Notes under the pieces: generated by a model
Told to the model about the DNA's origin: nothing
The model's input: only the letters and a program-made list of their open reading frames with translations
Database searches by the model: none
Assembly: GCF_015234305.1 (NCBI RefSeq)
Contig: NZ_JADGMI010000005.1
Span: forward strand, 124,001 to 188,000
From: Superficieibacter sp. 1612_C1
GTDB taxonomy: Bacteria > Pseudomonadota > Gammaproteobacteria > Enterobacterales > Enterobacteriaceae
Direction: 5' to 3'
Length of the DNA stretch: 64,000 nt
Translations under genes and position numbers: made by a program
Shown: piece after piece, positions 23,470-35,176 of the stretch
Layout: each line of letters starts with the position of its first letter
How positions within the stretch are numbered: the first letter of the stretch is position 1

Positions 23470-24821
23470 GTCCCATTCTCCTGTAGTGCAAGGACCACCT
23501 CTTCCATGGCGGCGCTACGTGAACCCTTCACTAAAAGGGTAATAATCTGCTGTTCTGCGATCAGTTCTTTCAGGCGCGCGATCAGCGCGCGCTTGTCGGT
23601 GAAATGCTCGCCGACGCCGCTGGCCTGGCTGATAGCCTGGCTTTGCTTCCCGACGCTAATGACCCGATCGATTCCGGCCGCTTTCGCCGCTTCACCCACC
23701 TGTACGTGACAGGCTTCGCTTTCATCGCCCAGTTCGGCCATATCGCCGACCACCATCACGCGGTAGCCGGGCATTTCGGCCAGCACCTGCACGGCGGCGG
23801 TCATCGAACCGACGTTCGCATTGTAGGTGTCATCCAGCAGGAGCTGATTTTCGGCCAGTTGCACCGGGAACAGACGGCCCGGCACGGCCTGTAACGTTGC
23901 CAGCCCTTTTTTGACCGCGGGTAAATCCGCACCGACCGCCATTGAGAGCGCCGTTGCGGCCAGCGCGTTGGCAATGTTGTGATGTCCAGGCAGCGGCAAT
24001 AGCACGTCAATACTGCCGGTGGGGGTTTGCAGGGTAAATGCAGTGCCGTGCGAGGTCACATGGATATTCGTGGCGGTAAAATCGCTGTTGGCCGCATTAG
24101 GCGAGAAGCGCCAGACTTTGCGATCGCCGATGATGGTTTGCCAGTTCAGCCAGTCATTATTATCGGCATTCATGATGGCGATACCGTCAACCGGCAGACC
24201 GCTGTAAATTTCGCCTTTCGCTTTTGCCACGCCCGCCAGCGACCCGAAACCTTCCAGGTGCGCGGCGGCCAGGTTGTTGACCAGCGCCGCTTCCGGCTGT
24301 GTCAGCCCTACGGTCCAGGCGATTTCGCCCTGGTGATTGGCACCCAGTTCAATGACCGCGTACTGGTGCTCCGGTGTCAGGCGCAGCAGCGTCATCGGCA
24401 CGCCGATGTCATTGTTAAGATTTCCGGCGGTATACAGCGTATTGCCGCACTCGCTGAGAATAGAGGCGGTCATCTCTTTAACCGAGGTTTTACCGGAGGA
24501 GCCAGTCAGCGCGACAACGCGTGTTGGCACCTGCTGACGTACCCAGGCCGCTAATTCACCAAAGGCCCGGCGGGTATCGTTAACGATCAACTGCGGCAGG
24601 TCGATCTCCAGCTGGCGACTGACCAGCAACGCCCCTGCCCCACTCGCTTTGGCTTTATCCGCAAAATCGTGCGCGTCAAAACGCTCGCCTTTCAGCGCGA
24701 CAAACAGAGAGCCTGGCGCGATCTTACGGGTATCGGTAGTGACGGCATCAATCGTGACATCGCGGCCCTGTAACGTGCCCTTCAGAACGGAGGCAAGCTG
24801 GCTCAGCGTTACGCTAATCAT
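23463..24821 (-). CDS. murF: UDP-MurNAc-tripeptide--D-Ala-D-Ala ligase
   Basis: Adds the D-Ala-D-Ala dipeptide made by Ddl to finish the UDP-MurNAc-pentapeptide. 452 aa. ATP loop [12 protein letters not shown] near residues 105-116, the [13 protein letters not shown] and [10 protein letters not shown] blocks, and [11 protein letters not shown] are intact. It overlaps murE by 4 bp upstream and mraY by 7 bp downstream. Confidence 0.98.
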   Translation of the reverse strand: MISVTLSQLASVLKGTLQGRDVTIDAVTTDTRKIAPGSLFVALKGERFDAHDFADKAKASGAGALLVSRQLEIDLPQLIVNDTRRAFGELAAWVRQQVPTRVVALTGSSGKTSVKEMTASILSECGNTLYTAGNLNNDIGVPMTLLRLTPEHQYAVIELGANHQGEIAWTVGLTQPEAALVNNLAAAHLEGFGSLAGVAKAKGEIYSGLPVDGIAIMNADNNDWLNWQTIIGDRKVWRFSPNAANSDFTATNIHVTSHGTAFTLQTPTGSIDVLLPLPGHHNIANALAATALSMAVGADLPAVKKGLATLQAVPGRLFPVQLAENQLLLDDTYNANVGSMTAAVQVLAEMPGYRVMVVGDMAELGDESEACHVQVGEAAKAAGIDRVISVGKQSQAISQASGVGEHFTDKRALIARLKELIAEQQIITLLVKGSRSAAMEEVVLALQENGTC

Positions 24822-26305
24822 GCGATGGCTCCCAGCAGGCGCGCTGCGGTGACACGATCGGAATAGTCCAGACGGCGAGCGCCAACGATTTGATAATCTT
24901 CGTGACCTTTCCCGGCCAGCAGCACGACGTCATTCTCTTTAGCCTGCATGATGGCGTGAGTTACCGCTTCAGCGCGGCCTTCCATGACTTTCGCCCGGCC
25001 TGCGTCAAGCATCCCGGCCAGAATATCGTTGATGATCGCGCGCGGCTCTTCGGTACGCGGATTATCGTCTGTGACCACCGGAATATCGGCAAACTGTTCG
25101 GCAATCGCGCCCATCAGCGGCCGTTTGCCTTTATCGCGATCGCCGCCGCAGCCAAATACACACCACAGCTTACCGGTACAGTGCAGACGCGCCGCCGCCA
25201 GCGCTTTTTCCAGCGCGTCCGGGGTATGTGCGTAGTCAACCACCACCGTCGGTTTACCCGGCGCGCTGAACACTTCCATTCGTCCGCAGACGGGCTGTAA
25301 GCGCCCGGCGGTGTTCAGCAGATCGCTCAGCGGGTAGCCCAGCGCCAGCAGCGTGGCCAGCGCCAGCAGCAGATTGCTGACGTTAAATTCGCCCATCAGG
25401 CGGCTTGCAATTTCACCCTCGCCCCAGCTTGAGTCGAAGCGGATAGTTGCGCCACTGTCGTGGTAGTCCACATCCACCGCTTTCAGCCAGCGGCCATGAC
25501 AGTTCGGGTTGATATGATCGCCCATCGCTACCGCAACCGCATCTGGCAGTTTCGCCAGCCAGCGGCGTCCTGTTTCGTCATCGGCATTTACGATGGCCTG
25601 ACCGAAATGGTGGGTCGAATACAGCAGCCATTTCGCCGCTTCGTAGTGATCCATATCGCCGTGATAATCAAGATGATCGCGGCTTAAATTAGTAAAGACC
25701 GAGGCGGCAAATTTAAGCGCTGCCACACGGTGCTGCACCAGCCCGTGAGAAGACACTTCCATTCCGGCAAAGGTTGCCCCCTGCTCGACCAGACCGGCCA
25801 GCACCTGCTGAACGTCAACCGCTGAACCGGTAGTGTTTTCAGTCGGGCTCACCTTACCCAACAAACCGTTGCCGACCGTCCCCATTACCGCGCTGGTTTC
25901 GCCCAGTAGCTGACTCCACTGCGCCAGCAGTTGCGTGGTGGTGGTTTTGCCGTTCGTGCCGGTGACGCCGACCAGACGCAGTTGTTCAGATGGCTGATGG
26001 TAAAAACGCCCTGCCAGCGCAGAGAGACGTTCGTTAAGCTGGCTGAGATAGATAACCGGTACACCGTGCATTTCACGGATCTCACCGTCGGTTGCCTCAT
26101 CTTTTGCTTCAGCAATAATGGCAGCCACACCTTGCGCTATCGCCTGCGGGATATATCGACGCCCGTCCGCCTGATGACCCAATACCGCGACAAAAAGATC
26201 GCCCGACGCCGCCGTGCGGCTGTCGAGCGTCATCTCACGCAGCGCCCGCGCAGGCAGCCCAGCTACCCACGGAGCAAGAAGGTCGCGCAAATTACGATCT
26301 GCCAC
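24818..26305 (-). CDS. murE: UDP-MurNAc-L-Ala-D-Glu--meso-diaminopimelate ligase
   Basis: Adds meso-DAP to the peptidoglycan precursor. 495 aa. ATP loop [12 protein letters not shown] is near residue 115, and the DAP-specificity motif DDNPRTEEP lies near residue 412, which selects meso-DAP over lysine and fits a Gram-negative host. It overlaps ftsI by 14 bp and murF by 4 bp. Confidence 0.98.
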   Translation of the reverse strand: MADRNLRDLLAPWVAGLPARALREMTLDSRTAASGDLFVAVLGHQADGRRYIPQAIAQGVAAIIAEAKDEATDGEIREMHGVPVIYLSQLNERLSALAGRFYHQPSEQLRLVGVTGTNGKTTTTQLLAQWSQLLGETSAVMGTVGNGLLGKVSPTENTTGSAVDVQQVLAGLVEQGATFAGMEVSSHGLVQHRVAALKFAASVFTNLSRDHLDYHGDMDHYEAAKWLLYSTHHFGQAIVNADDETGRRWLAKLPDAVAVAMGDHINPNCHGRWLKAVDVDYHDSGATIRFDSSWGEGEIASRLMGEFNVSNLLLALATLLALGYPLSDLLNTAGRLQPVCGRMEVFSAPGKPTVVVDYAHTPDALEKALAAARLHCTGKLWCVFGCGGDRDKGKRPLMGAIAEQFADIPVVTDDNPRTEEPRAIINDILAGMLDAGRAKVMEGRAEAVTHAIMQAKENDVVLLAGKGHEDYQIVGARRLDYSDRVTAARLLGAIA

Positions 26306-28058
26306 CTGTACCCTCGCCTTGATTAGTTACAAATTCACTTTTTTCGCCCGTTGCCAGCGCATCCGGTTCGATGTTCATGGTGCGCAATACGCCGCCCATG
26401 ATGGCACCAAACACCGGCGCGGAAACGGCACCGCCGTAATATTTACCTGCCTGCGGGTCATTAATGACCACCACCAGCGCAAAACGCGGCTGGCTGGCTG
26501 GCGCGACGCCCGCGGTGTAAGCAATGTATTTGTTGATATAACGACCATCCGGCCCGACTTTTTTCGCCGTACCGGTTTTGATCGCGATACGGTAGCCTTT
26601 GATGGCCGCCTTGACCCCACCGCCGCCGGGCAGCGCCACGCTCTCCATCATGTGCACAACGGTGCGCACGATAGACTCCGGGAAAATACGCTCGCCGGGA
26701 ACCGGCGGGTCAACTTTGGTGATCGACAGCGGACGATACACGCCGTAACTGCCAATCGTTGCGTAGACTCGCGCTAACTGTAACGGCGTTACCATTAGCC
26801 CGTAGCCGAAAGAGAAGGTGGCCCTCTCTATGTCAGACCACCGTTGTTTTTGAGGATATAAGCCACTGCGTTCTCCGACCAACCCCAAATTGGTCGCTTT
26901 TCCCAGCCCAAAACGTGAGTAAGTATCTACTAACGCTGAGGACGGCATCGCTAACGCCAGCTTAGAAACACCGACGTTACTCGACTTCTGTAATACCCCG
27001 GTAAGGGTAAGTTCGCTATAGCGCGCCACGTCTTTAATTTCATGACCATTGACGCGATAGGGAACGGTATTCAGGACGCTGTTTTCACGCACCACGCCGC
27101 GCTGTAGCGCGGTCATGACCACCATCGGCTTCACGGTGGAGCCTGGCTCGAAGACGTCGGTGATGGTGCGGTTACGCATCACCTCTTTCGCCGTTCCGCT
27201 CAGGTTGTTTGGGTTGTAAGAGGGACTATTGGCCATGGCCAACACTTCGCCAGTGTTCACATCCACCAGCACCGCGCTGCCTGATTCCGCTTTGTTGAAG
27301 GCCACGGCATTGTTCAGCTCACGATAAACCAGCGCCTGCAAACGTTCATCAATGCTCAGCGCCAGGTTATGTGCGGCCTGGCTGTCAGTTGAGGAGATAT
27401 CTTCAATAACGCGTCCGTAGCGGTCTTTACGCACAATACGCTCGCCCGGCTGGCCGGTAAGCCATTTATCAAAGCTGTTTTCAACGCCTTCGATACCCTG
27501 GCCGTCAATGTTGGTAAAACCAATGAGGTGAGCGGTCACTTCGCCGGATGGATAATATCGACGCGACTCTTCCCGCAGATGAATACCCGGCAATTTGAGT
27601 TTTTTGATGTAATCGCCCAGGTCCGGGTTCACCTGACGCGCCAGATAGATAAAGCGACCCTTCGGATTGGCATTCACCCGGGCAGAAAGCTGATCGAGCG
27701 GCATTTTCAGCGCATCCGACAGCGCTTTCCAGCGGCCATCAAGGGTGATGCCGCCCGCGTCATGCAGCTCTTTAGGATCGGCCCAGATCGCTTTTACCGG
27801 CACGCTGACCGCCAGCGGTCGACCGGAACGATCGGTGATCATGCCGCGTGAAGTAGAGACTTCCTGCACGCGCAACGAGCGCAAATCGCCCTGACGCACC
27901 AGCATATCCGGCGCGATAATCTGTAACCAGGCGACGCGTCCGAGCAGAAAGCCCAGCGCCACCAGAATGCAGCCGCACAACAACGCAAAACGCCAACTGA
28001 TAAAGTTGGCTGGTTCGTCCTGGCGTTTTAACTTAAGCGTCTTAGCCGCTGCTTTCAT
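26292..28058 (-). CDS. ftsI: Peptidoglycan transpeptidase FtsI (PBP3)
   Basis: Septal DD-transpeptidase. 588 aa. The N-terminal membrane anchor is at about residues 20-40, and the pedestal carries RxxxEGVE-type motifs. The penicillin-binding motifs are in order: STVK near 307-310, SSN near 359-361, and KTGT near 494-497. The enzyme functions with FtsW, encoded in the same operon. It lies 14 bp after ftsL and overlaps murE. Confidence 0.98.
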   Translation of the reverse strand: MKAAAKTLKLKRQDEPANFISWRFALLCGCILVALGFLLGRVAWLQIIAPDMLVRQGDLRSLRVQEVSTSRGMITDRSGRPLAVSVPVKAIWADPKELHDAGGITLDGRWKALSDALKMPLDQLSARVNANPKGRFIYLARQVNPDLGDYIKKLKLPGIHLREESRRYYPSGEVTAHLIGFTNIDGQGIEGVENSFDKWLTGQPGERIVRKDRYGRVIEDISSTDSQAAHNLALSIDERLQALVYRELNNAVAFNKAESGSAVLVDVNTGEVLAMANSPSYNPNNLSGTAKEVMRNRTITDVFEPGSTVKPMVVMTALQRGVVRENSVLNTVPYRVNGHEIKDVARYSELTLTGVLQKSSNVGVSKLALAMPSSALVDTYSRFGLGKATNLGLVGERSGLYPQKQRWSDIERATFSFGYGLMVTPLQLARVYATIGSYGVYRPLSITKVDPPVPGERIFPESIVRTVVHMMESVALPGGGGVKAAIKGYRIAIKTGTAKKVGPDGRYINKYIAYTAGVAPASQPRFALVVVINDPQAGKYYGGAVSAPVFGAIMGGVLRTMNIEPDALATGEKSEFVTNQGEGTGGRS

Positions 28059-28072
28059 GCGTTACACTCGTC

Positions 28073-28438
28073 CTATTTCTGTACCACGATATTTTCTTGC
28101 GAAGGATCAACATGCTGCATTTGCAGCTTATCCGTTGCGATCCGCTCAACCCGGCTGTGATCGCCGAGCGCATTTTCTTCAAGGATCAGGTTACGCCATT
28201 CGATGTCCAGCGCATCCCGCTCTACAACCAGCTGCTCGCGCTGCGCGGTGAGTAAGCGCGTATGGTGTGCCGTGGTGACCACCGTAACCGCCGTGATAAT
28301 GATGCAAACAAACAGACAGAGTGGCAGTTTGCCGAAGCGCAGGAGATCGTTGCCGATCACGCCAGGCAAGGCATGGCGCTCGTTGCCTGCTAACGATCCC
28401 TTCACTTTGCCTAAGGCTTCTGTCACTCTGGCGATCAT
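28073..28438 (-). CDS. ftsL: Cell division protein FtsL
   Basis: Small bitopic divisome protein of the FtsQLB complex. 121 aa. The cytoplasmic tail of about 37 residues is followed by one membrane segment (about 38-57, [20 protein letters not shown]) and a leucine-heptad coiled coil in the periplasm ([20 protein letters not shown]). The start overlaps the rsmH end by 4 bp. Confidence 0.97.
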   Translation of the reverse strand: MIARVTEALGKVKGSLAGNERHALPGVIGNDLLRFGKLPLCLFVCIIITAVTVVTTAHHTRLLTAQREQLVVERDALDIEWRNLILEENALGDHSRVERIATDKLQMQHVDPSQENIVVQK

Positions 28439-29376
28439 GCATTCGTCCTTTCTGCGATACGCAGCACTGAACTACGGGCGCGTGGATTCTCTGCCACTTC
28501 GTCTTCGCCCGGCATTAACTTACCTAACGCCCGTAACTGTCGGCCGCCCAGCTTGCTGAGCTGTGCTTCGGTCATCGGCAACCCCGCCGGAACCTGTGGC
28601 CCACGGCTTTGCTCACGCATAAAGCGTTTTACAATACGGTCTTCCAGCGAGTGAAAACTGATGATGGAAAGACGTCCGCCCGGGGCCAGCACGTCAATTG
28701 AGCTTTTCAGCGCCTGCTCAATTTCTTCCAGTTCGCTGTTCACCCAAATGCGCACCGCCTGGAAGGTACGGGTCGCGGGATGTTTGAATTTGTCTTTCAC
28801 CGGCGTCGCGGCGGCAACAACCTCCGCCAGCTCTTTAGTGCGGGTCATGGGCTCCACGCGGTTACGCTCGACGATGGCGCGGGCGATACGTTTGGCAAAG
28901 CGTTCTTCGCCAAAGGTTTTCAGTACCCAGGTGATGTCGGCTTCTTCCGCTTTTAATAGCCACTCGGCAGCAGATTGTCCGCGGGTAGGATCCATGCGCA
29001 TGTCCAGCGGACCGTCACGCATAAATGAGAAGCCGCGCTCAGCATCATCAAGCTGCGGTGATGAGACGCCAAGATCGAGCAGGATACCGTCGATCTTGCC
29101 AATAAGATCGCGTTCTTGCACATAGTCTGCCAGTGCAGAGAAAGGGCCATGAATAATGGAAAAGCGCGGATCGTTGATGGCTTGCGCCACGGCAATCGCC
29201 TCGGGATCGCGATCGATCGCCAGCAGGCGTCCCTCCGGCCCAAGCTGGCCGAGGATCAGACGTGAGTGCCCGCCGCGCCCAAAGGTACCATCAATATAGA
29301 TACCCTCCGGACGAATGTTCAGGCCGTTAACGGCCTCGTCCAGCAGTACCGTTGTATGTTTAAAATTTTCCATCAT
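28435..29376 (-). CDS. rsmH: 16S rRNA (cytosine(1402)-N4)-methyltransferase RsmH
   Basis: SAM-dependent N4-methylation of C1402 in 16S rRNA, a decoding-site modification. 313 aa. The SAM-binding [14 protein letters not shown] motif is near residues 28-41, with [20 protein letters not shown] and [12 protein letters not shown] further on. It was formerly called mraW. It starts 2 bp after mraZ and overlaps ftsL. Confidence 0.98.
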   Translation of the reverse strand: MMENFKHTTVLLDEAVNGLNIRPEGIYIDGTFGRGGHSRLILGQLGPEGRLLAIDRDPEAIAVAQAINDPRFSIIHGPFSALADYVQERDLIGKIDGILLDLGVSSPQLDDAERGFSFMRDGPLDMRMDPTRGQSAAEWLLKAEEADITWVLKTFGEERFAKRIARAIVERNRVEPMTRTKELAEVVAAATPVKDKFKHPATRTFQAVRIWVNSELEEIEQALKSSIDVLAPGGRLSIISFHSLEDRIVKRFMREQSRGPQVPAGLPMTEAQLSKLGGRQLRALGKLMPGEDEVAENPRARSSVLRIAERTNA

Positions 29377-29378
29377 TT

Positions 29379-29837
29379 TTATAAGGATAAGTCCTGCAAT
29401 CGCTCCGATAACTCTCCGATCGCGGATTGCTCAGCGTCGATATCTTCCCTGACACGTTGATACCAGGCCGTTTCGTCCCACAATTCAAACTTGTTGAACT
29501 GTCCAACCAGCATCACTTCTTTAGTCAGTCCGGCGTGTTGCCGTAAAACCGGCGCTATCAATAAACGGCCAGCGTTGTCCATCTGACATTCGCTGGCATG
29601 TCCCAAAAGCAAACGCTGCACGCGGCGCTCAAGGGGATTCATGCCCGACAAGCGAGACAATTTACGCTCGATAATTTCCCACTCGGGCAACGGGTAAAGC
29701 AGCAGACAAGGATGATGCAGGTCAATGGTGCATACCATTTGACCGGAGGCGCTTTCAATCAGCGTATCCCGATACCGGGTAGGTACGGATAACCGCCCTT
29801 TGCTGTCAAGATTGACCAGTGCCGCTCCACGGAACAT
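29379..29837 (-). CDS. mraZ: Transcriptional regulator MraZ
   Basis: AbrB/SpoVT-like DNA-binding protein that forms a ring and represses its own dcw promoter. 152 aa, with two MraZ domains carrying the paired DxxGR motifs: [13 protein letters not shown] near residue 9 and [10 protein letters not shown] near 86. It is the first gene of the dcw cluster. Its binding boxes lie 20-53 bp upstream of the start. Confidence 0.97.
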   Translation of the reverse strand: MFRGAALVNLDSKGRLSVPTRYRDTLIESASGQMVCTIDLHHPCLLLYPLPEWEIIERKLSRLSGMNPLERRVQRLLLGHASECQMDNAGRLLIAPVLRQHAGLTKEVMLVGQFNKFELWDETAWYQRVREDIDAEQSAIGELSERLQDLSL

Positions 29838-29856
29838 GCCCGCTCACCCCTTATCA

Positions 29857-29890
29857 CCACTTTATCCCACAAATTCCCACAAATTCCCAC
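29857..29890 (-). promoter_or_regulatory. MraZ operator boxes
   Basis: On the minus strand three GTGGG units repeat every 10 bp (complement of CCCAC at 29866-29870, 29876-29880 and 29886-29890), with a degenerate fourth (GTGG at 29857-29860). This matches the TGGGN direct-repeat operator known for MraZ and lies just downstream of the Pmra -10. Confidence 0.9.
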
Positions 29891-29897
29891 CAGAGGG

Positions 29898-29927
29898 AGT
29901 TTACGGAGCGGAGGAAAAGCTTGTCAA
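29898..29927 (-). promoter_or_regulatory. Pmra promoter of the dcw cluster
   Basis: Minus-strand TTGACA (29922-29927), 17 bp, then GTAAAC (29899-29904; extended GTAAACT), the same arrangement as the E. coli Pmra promoter. It feeds mraZ and genes downstream to at least ftsW, since no intrinsic terminator was seen in between. Confidence 0.85.
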
Positions 29928-30464
29928 GCCAGCAAAAACCCCAGGGCGAGTAAAAAACGCCATCCTGGCAGTTAATAATGGCTTTGATTAAATATCGAGC
30001 AATACGTGAGGCAAATTAACGCTATGAATATTTGTAAGAAAAAAGCGACATCTTTCCTTTCGGAGTGGAAGAGTTCGATCTTATCAGGCGAAAATATAAA
30101 GTGTCAGTTTGCGACGCGAGCGGCATTTTAGGACATTCTTGCTTTTGTTAACAGCACATCCTGGTAATTCAGGCTACCGGGCTGGCTTCTGCTGCGCACT
30201 ATTCATACGGTTGATGGGTTAAGGCGGGTTCGGGGGCATTGCCGCCGATGAGCAATGTAACAAATTAATACAATCGAAATAGAATTTTACCTATAAAGAG
30301 AGAATCCGGCGCATTTAATGGCCCGATTAAAAATTGAATAAAAAGCGGGAGCAAAAATAAGGATTTATCCGAAAAGCCATAATGGGGTTTAAATGTCGCA
30401 GGGCATGAGCAAGAAATGCCCCTTCATACGGCCCGACGGCATTCACCGCCGGACCTTCACAGGC
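29928..30464. other. Intergenic region between cra and mraZ
   Basis: About 540 bp upstream of Pmra without a supported gene. It is AT-rich from 29990 to 30130 and 30240 to 30390. It contains two hairpins next to cra: GGGCAT/ATGCCC at 30401-30421, and the stronger stem listed separately. I see no small ORF with a ribosome-binding site. A similar gap exists in E. coli, so it is probably ancestral. Confidence 0.6.
30430..30455 (-). terminator. Strand-specific hairpin after cra
   Basis: As minus-strand RNA, GGUCCGGCGG pairs with CCGUCGGGCC over 10 bp with two G-U pairs and loop UGAAUG. On the plus strand the G-U pairs would become A-C mismatches, so the structure favours the cra transcript. It lies 10 bp after the cra stop. 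No U tract follows. Confidence 0.5.
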
Positions 30465-31469
30465 TTAGTGTCGACTTAAGACGCCACGGCGGTAGAGGTT
30501 ACGGCGGATGCGGCTCAACCCCGGCTTCGGTTTACGCGGCTCATCAAGGCTTGCCAGCACGATTTCCAGCACCCGTTCCGCGACATCGCGATGTCGCTGG
30601 GCCACGGCCAGCACGGGGCATTGCAGAAAATCGAGCAGTTCGTTATCGCCGAAGGTCGCAATCGCCAGATCGGACGGCAATTTTCCGTCGCGTCGCAGGG
30701 TCACATCCATCACGCCTTGCAGGAGCGCGAAAGAGGTCGTGAACAACGCCTGCGGCATCGGGTGCGTTTCCAGCCATTTTTCAAAAAGCTGCGCCGCCGC
30801 TTCCCGCTCATAGCTATTAGCATATAAATAATGCACTTCGCGCGGATCGTCCTTCCAGGCGGTACGGAAGCCCTGTTCCCGCAGGAAGCTGACGGAAAGC
30901 TCTGGCAGTGCGCCTAAATACAGCACGTTCTCAGCCGGAAAGGTGCGAAGTTCCGCAGCCAGCATTTCCGCATCATCCTGATCGGCACCCACCACGCTGG
31001 TGAAATGTTCGCGATCCAGCGCGCGATCGAGGGCGACAATCGGGAAAGTATCGTTCGCCCAGCGCTGATAGAACGGATGTTCGGGCGGTAAAGAGGTGGA
31101 AACAATAATAGCGTCAACCTGACGCTGCAACAGATGTTCGATACAGCGCATTTCGTTATCGGGCTGATCTTCCGAGCAGGCAATCAATAACTGGTAGCCG
31201 CGCTGGCGGGCCTGACGTTCAAGGTAATTAGCGATGCGAGTGTAGCTGGTATTTTCCAGATCCGGGATCACCAGACCAATGGAGCGCGTGCGTCCTGCGC
31301 GTAGCCCTGCCGCCACCGCATTTGGGTGGTAGTTGTGCTCGCGAACAACGGCCATGACTTTTTCGACGGTTTTGTCGCTAACCCGGTACTGTTTCGCTTT
31401 ACCGTTGATCACATAGCTGGCGGTAGTTCGTGAGACGCCGGCAAGCCGGGCGATTTCATCCAGTTTCAC
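30465..31469 (-). CDS. cra: Catabolite repressor/activator Cra (FruR)
   Basis: LacI-family regulator that senses fructose phosphates and controls glycolytic and gluconeogenic genes. 334 aa. The N-terminal helix-turn-helix is [20 protein letters not shown], with hinge helix near 46-57, followed by the periplasmic-binding-protein-like effector domain. The start is GTG, preceded by AAGGGGCA. It lies downstream of ilvIH on the same strand, with the ilvH terminator between. Confidence 0.97.
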   Translation of the reverse strand: MKLDEIARLAGVSRTTASYVINGKAKQYRVSDKTVEKVMAVVREHNYHPNAVAAGLRAGRTRSIGLVIPDLENTSYTRIANYLERQARQRGYQLLIACSEDQPDNEMRCIEHLLQRQVDAIIVSTSLPPEHPFYQRWANDTFPIVALDRALDREHFTSVVGADQDDAEMLAAELRTFPAENVLYLGALPELSVSFLREQGFRTAWKDDPREVHYLYANSYEREAAAQLFEKWLETHPMPQALFTTSFALLQGVMDVTLRRDGKLPSDLAIATFGDNELLDFLQCPVLAVAQRHRDVAERVLEIVLASLDEPRKPKPGLSRIRRNLYRRGVLSRH

Positions 31470-31587
31470 AATTGCCCCTTAAGAGAAAAGATACTCCATA
31501 ACCTTTTTAAGGTTAAATTCCTTAACATGCTATGCGCAGAATAATCACATGGGCAACCGCTTTTCTATGCGCTCGTCCCGGTTTTCG

Positions 31588-31620
31588 CAAAAAAAAGCCC
31601 GACCAGCGCATGTCGGGCTT
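31588..31620 (-). terminator. ilvIH terminator
   Basis: Minus strand AAGCCCGAC / GTCGGGCTT, 9-bp stem with 8-nt loop, followed by a run of T (complement of A at 31589-31596). It lies 22 bp after the ilvH stop, ending the ilvIH operon before cra. Confidence 0.9.
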
Positions 31621-31642
31621 CTTGACAGGTCATTTTTTTACA

Positions 31643-32134
31643 TTAACGCATGATTTTATCGCCGCGAGACAACCCGACAATCCCGGAGCGCGCCACTTCG
31701 ACAATTCTGGCGACATCGCGCAACGTCGCCAGAAAGGCGTCCAGTTTATCACTGGTTCCGGCCAGTTGAACCGTGTAGATCGAGGGCGTAACGTCAATGA
31801 TCTGCCCACGGAAGATTTCCGTATTGCGTTTGACCTCTTCACGACCGTAGCCGCTGGCCTGCACTTTCACCAGCATAATTTCCCGCTCTACGTGCGGCCC
31901 CTGCCCCAGTTCATTGACGCGCAGCACGTCCACCAGCTTGTGCAGCTGTTTCTCGATCTGCTCAATGACCTTTTCATCGCCAACGGTCTGGATGGTCATG
32001 CGCGAAAGGGTGGGATCGTCTGTGGGAGCCACGGTTAAGCTTTCAATGTTATAGCCGCGCTGCGAAAAGAGACCAATTACGCGCGACAGTGCGCCAGACT
32101 CATTTTCCAGTAAAACCGATAATATCCGGCGCAT
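31643..32134 (-). CDS. ilvH: Acetolactate synthase III regulatory subunit
   Basis: Small valine-sensing subunit of AHAS III, the first step of valine, leucine and isoleucine synthesis. 163 aa read from [12 protein letters not shown]; an upstream in-frame start would add 10 residues that overlap ilvI and lack family support. The N-terminal ACT domain ([26 protein letters not shown] in short blocks) and the C-terminal dimer domain are seen. It lies 2 bp after ilvI. Confidence 0.96.
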   Translation of the reverse strand: MRRILSVLLENESGALSRVIGLFSQRGYNIESLTVAPTDDPTLSRMTIQTVGDEKVIEQIEKQLHKLVDVLRVNELGQGPHVEREIMLVKVQASGYGREEVKRNTEIFRGQIIDVTPSIYTVQLAGTSDKLDAFLATLRDVARIVEVARSGIVGLSRGDKIMR

Positions 32135-32136
32135 AA

Positions 32137-33861
32137 TCAGGTCCTCTCCGTTTTGCTCAGCCACATCTCGTCCATTCCCCCGCCGCGGATCTGCATCGGG
32201 TAAACGTGCTCACTGCCATCAACGGTCACGTCGACGAACACCAGCCGTTGATTGCGCACCTGTTCCAGCGCCTCCGCAAGCTTCGCTTCCAGCTCATGCG
32301 GATGGTTAATCTGAATACCGACGTGTCCATAGGCTTCTGCCAGGCGGACGAAATCCGGCAGCGACTGCATATAAGAGTGCGAGTGGCGACCCGAATAGAT
32401 CATGTCCTGCCACTGCTTCACCATGCCGAGGTAACGGTTGTTGAGGTTGAGCACCAGCACCGGCAGATCGTATTGCAGCGCGGTTGAAAGCTCCTGAATG
32501 TTCATCTGGATGCTGCCGTCGCCGGTCACGCAGACCACCGTTTCATCCGGCAGCGCCATTTTCACGCCGAGCGCCGCTGGCAGGCCAAAGCCCATGGTGC
32601 CGAGGCCGCCGGAGTTGATCCAGCGGCGCGGTTTATCGAATGGATAATAGAGCGCGGCGAACATCTGGTGCTGACCGACATCGGAGGTGACATACGCTTC
32701 CCCTTTTGTCAGACGCCAGATTGTCTCGATCACCGCCTGCGGTTTAATGTTCTCGCTCTGCGTGTCGTATTTCAGGCACTGACGGGCGCGCCACTGCTCA
32801 ATGTGCTGCCACCAGTCGCGGATTTCATCCAGCGGCTGAGCGGCGTTCTCCTGATCCAGCAGTTCGAGCATCTGTTCCAGCACCCGGCGGGCATCGCCGA
32901 CAATGGGCACATCGGCCGCCACGGTTTTTGAAATAGAGGTCGGATCGATATCAATATGCAACACGGTAGCGTCAGGGCAGTATTTCGCCAGATTATTGGT
33001 CGTCCGGTCATCGAAGCGAACCCCGACGGCGAAAATCACGTCCGAATGATGCATTGTCATATTGGCTTCGTAGGTGCCGTGCATGCCCAGCATGCCCAGC
33101 GCCTGACGATGCGTGGCAGGAAACGCGCCCAGCCCCATCAGCGAAGAGACCACCGGCAGATTGAGTTTCTCAATCAACATGCGCAGCTGATCATGGCATT
33201 CGGCATTGATCGCCCCGCCACCCACGTAGACCACCGGTTTTTTCGCGGCGATCAGGGTTTGCAGCGCGCGCTTGATCTGCCCTTTATGTCCGGACGTCGT
33301 GGGGTTGTAGGAGCGCATGCTGACCGACTCCGGCCAGACATAAGGCAGTTTATTGGCGACATTCAGGATATCTTTCGGCAGGTCAACCACTACCGGGCCG
33401 GGACGACCGCTTGCCGCCAGCCAGAACGCTTTTTTCAGCACGCCCGGAATATCTTCCGTGTGCTTGACCAGAAAGCTGTGCTTCACCACCGGGCGGGAGA
33501 TCCCCACCATGTCACACTCCTGGAAAGCATCGTAGCCAATCAGCGACGAGGCTACCTGTCCGGAGAGGATCACCAGCGGAATGGAGTCCATGTAGGCGGT
33601 GGCAATGCCGGTAATCGCATTGGTCGCGCCAGGACCTGAAGTCACCAGCACAACCCCCACCTCTCCGGTCGCGCGGGCCAGGCCGTCAGCCATATGCACC
33701 GCCGCCTGTTCGTGGCGTACCAGAACATGATCGATACCCCCCACCGTATGCAGGGCATCATAGATATCGAGGACCGCGCCTCCGGGATAGCCGAATACCT
33801 GCTTTACGCCCTGATCGATAAGCGATCGGACGACCATCTCGGCTCCTGACAACATCTCCAT
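32137..33861 (-). CDS. ilvI: Acetolactate synthase III catalytic subunit
   Basis: Thiamine-diphosphate enzyme condensing pyruvate to acetolactate, or with 2-oxobutyrate to acetohydroxybutyrate. 574 aa. Features include the N-terminal [12 protein letters not shown], the catalytic Glu in [13 protein letters not shown], and the ThDP/Mg motif [12 protein letters not shown]...[12 protein letters not shown] near 440-470. It needs IlvH for full activity and valine sensitivity. A GGAGG site lies 7 nt before the ATG. Confidence 0.97.
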   Translation of the reverse strand: MEMLSGAEMVVRSLIDQGVKQVFGYPGGAVLDIYDALHTVGGIDHVLVRHEQAAVHMADGLARATGEVGVVLVTSGPGATNAITGIATAYMDSIPLVILSGQVASSLIGYDAFQECDMVGISRPVVKHSFLVKHTEDIPGVLKKAFWLAASGRPGPVVVDLPKDILNVANKLPYVWPESVSMRSYNPTTSGHKGQIKRALQTLIAAKKPVVYVGGGAINAECHDQLRMLIEKLNLPVVSSLMGLGAFPATHRQALGMLGMHGTYEANMTMHHSDVIFAVGVRFDDRTTNNLAKYCPDATVLHIDIDPTSISKTVAADVPIVGDARRVLEQMLELLDQENAAQPLDEIRDWWQHIEQWRARQCLKYDTQSENIKPQAVIETIWRLTKGEAYVTSDVGQHQMFAALYYPFDKPRRWINSGGLGTMGFGLPAALGVKMALPDETVVCVTGDGSIQMNIQELSTALQYDLPVLVLNLNNRYLGMVKQWQDMIYSGRHSHSYMQSLPDFVRLAEAYGHVGIQINHPHELEAKLAEALEQVRNQRLVFVDVTVDGSEHVYPMQIRGGGMDEMWLSKTERT

Positions 33862-33950
33862 GGTTTGCCTCCAGGCTTTTGTTTTTAATCAATGGCGGAA
33901 TTCATTTCCCTGAGAACGCCAGTGCTCACTCAGTACTTTTACGTTTCTCT

Positions 33951-33979
33951 AACATAACCGCTTGATATGAGGCAGGCAA
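33951..33979 (-). promoter_or_regulatory. Candidate ilvIH promoter
   Basis: Minus-strand TTGCCT (33974-33979), 17 bp, TATGTT (33951-33956), about 90 bp before the ilvI start. The AT-rich DNA between here and leuO (33980-34183) is where Lrp-binding sites of ilvIH are expected. I did not score individual Lrp boxes, and I see no ORF in this 370-bp gap. Confidence 0.5.
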
Positions 33980-34183
33980 TGAATTAGCAGGTGGCAATAT
34001 GAGGTATGAAAAGAGGAAATAACACGAATCAGGGGAAAAACGGTGTAAAGCTCGGATAATGAGAAAAGGGAATGTGCTTTACTCGGCGGATCAACAAAAA
34101 TACAGGAAATCCTCCATTTTTTGCCTTCGGTCAGCGCAGTGCAACATGTGCTAACAGAGTAATATTCTAAAAAAACTACGATA

Positions 34184-34218
34184 AAAAGAATAAACCGGAC
34201 ATGTGCGTCCGGTTTATT
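34184..34218 (-). terminator. leuO terminator
   Basis: Minus strand AATAAACCGGAC / GTCCGGTTTATT, a perfect 12-bp stem with a 6-nt loop, followed by CTTTTT. It lies 13 bp after the leuO stop. Confidence 0.88.
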
Positions 34219-34231
34219 TCAGGCGTGGGGA

Positions 34232-35176
34232 TTAACGGCGGCAGACGGAAATTAACAGCTCTTCCATCCACTGATGGCCTTTATCGCGGCCTGCGGCTTC
34301 ATGCCATGAGAGGTAGCAGGTGCGGCTGTTCAGTTTCAGAGGCAGCGGCTGTATTTGCAGCTCCAGCTTGCCGGCAAACTCTTCTGCCAGCCAGCGCGGG
34401 GCAATACAAACGAGGTCCGTTTTAGAAATAACGTTCAGCACGCTAATTAACGCCATTCCCTGATACGCAATAGAGGACTGTTTTTCCGGCGTGTCATACC
34501 ACGGCGCACTAAAAGAGGCAAAACGGTCCAGGGCAACCACCGCATGTTCTTCACGATAAATATCGCTTTCCAGCAGCGGTCCTTTCAAACGCGGATGCGC
34601 TTTACTGGCCACCAGCACCATTTCATCTTTAAATAAGGGGACGCAGGAAAACTCCGGACGGCGGAAATCTTCATAACCGATAACAAATTCCGTTTCCTGA
34701 TAACGCAGCTGATGCTCGGTATTTTGATTCAGTGAAGATTTAAAGACTAAATGAATGTTTGGTGCGATCTCTTCAACTTTATTGTAAATGATTGATGTCA
34801 GATAGTTATCGAGCGGGCTACAAACGCAAAGATTGAAAACTCGCTCACTGCTAACAGGTTCAAAACCGGAGCCAGGCAGCTCATTTTGCACCAGTTGCAG
34901 TGCCTGACGCACGGACCCAAAAAGCTGGAAAGCTCTTGCGGTTGGCTGAATACCACGCCCGTAACGCACAAAAAGCTCATCATTAAACATCACTTTAAGG
35001 CGCGCCACCGCATTACTGACCGCCGGCTGGGACATACCCAATGTATGTGCAGCCCGCGTGATATTTTGCTCCTGCATAACTGCATCAAATACAGTGAGAA
35101 GGTTGAGATCGACCATACGAAGCTGTGGCTTAATCTCTTCGCGGGTTTGAGGATGTTCCATTTTTTCAGCCTGCAT
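34232..35176 (-). CDS. leuO: LysR-type global regulator LeuO
   Basis: LysR-family DNA-binding protein that counteracts H-NS silencing and affects leu, ompS and stress loci in enterics. 314 aa read from [10 protein letters not shown], the same length as E. coli and Salmonella LeuO; a GGAG site lies 6 nt before that ATG. A longer in-frame reading from 35248 adds 24 residues without support. The helix-turn-helix is at about residues 36-60 ([20 protein letters not shown]). The first 20 residues diverge. It is divergent from the leu operon. Confidence 0.95.
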   Translation of the reverse strand: MQAEKMEHPQTREEIKPQLRMVDLNLLTVFDAVMQEQNITRAAHTLGMSQPAVSNAVARLKVMFNDELFVRYGRGIQPTARAFQLFGSVRQALQLVQNELPGSGFEPVSSERVFNLCVCSPLDNYLTSIIYNKVEEIAPNIHLVFKSSLNQNTEHQLRYQETEFVIGYEDFRRPEFSCVPLFKDEMVLVASKAHPRLKGPLLESDIYREEHAVVALDRFASFSAPWYDTPEKQSSIAYQGMALISVLNVISKTDLVCIAPRWLAEEFAGKLELQIQPLPLKLNSRTCYLSWHEAAGRDKGHQWMEELLISVCRR

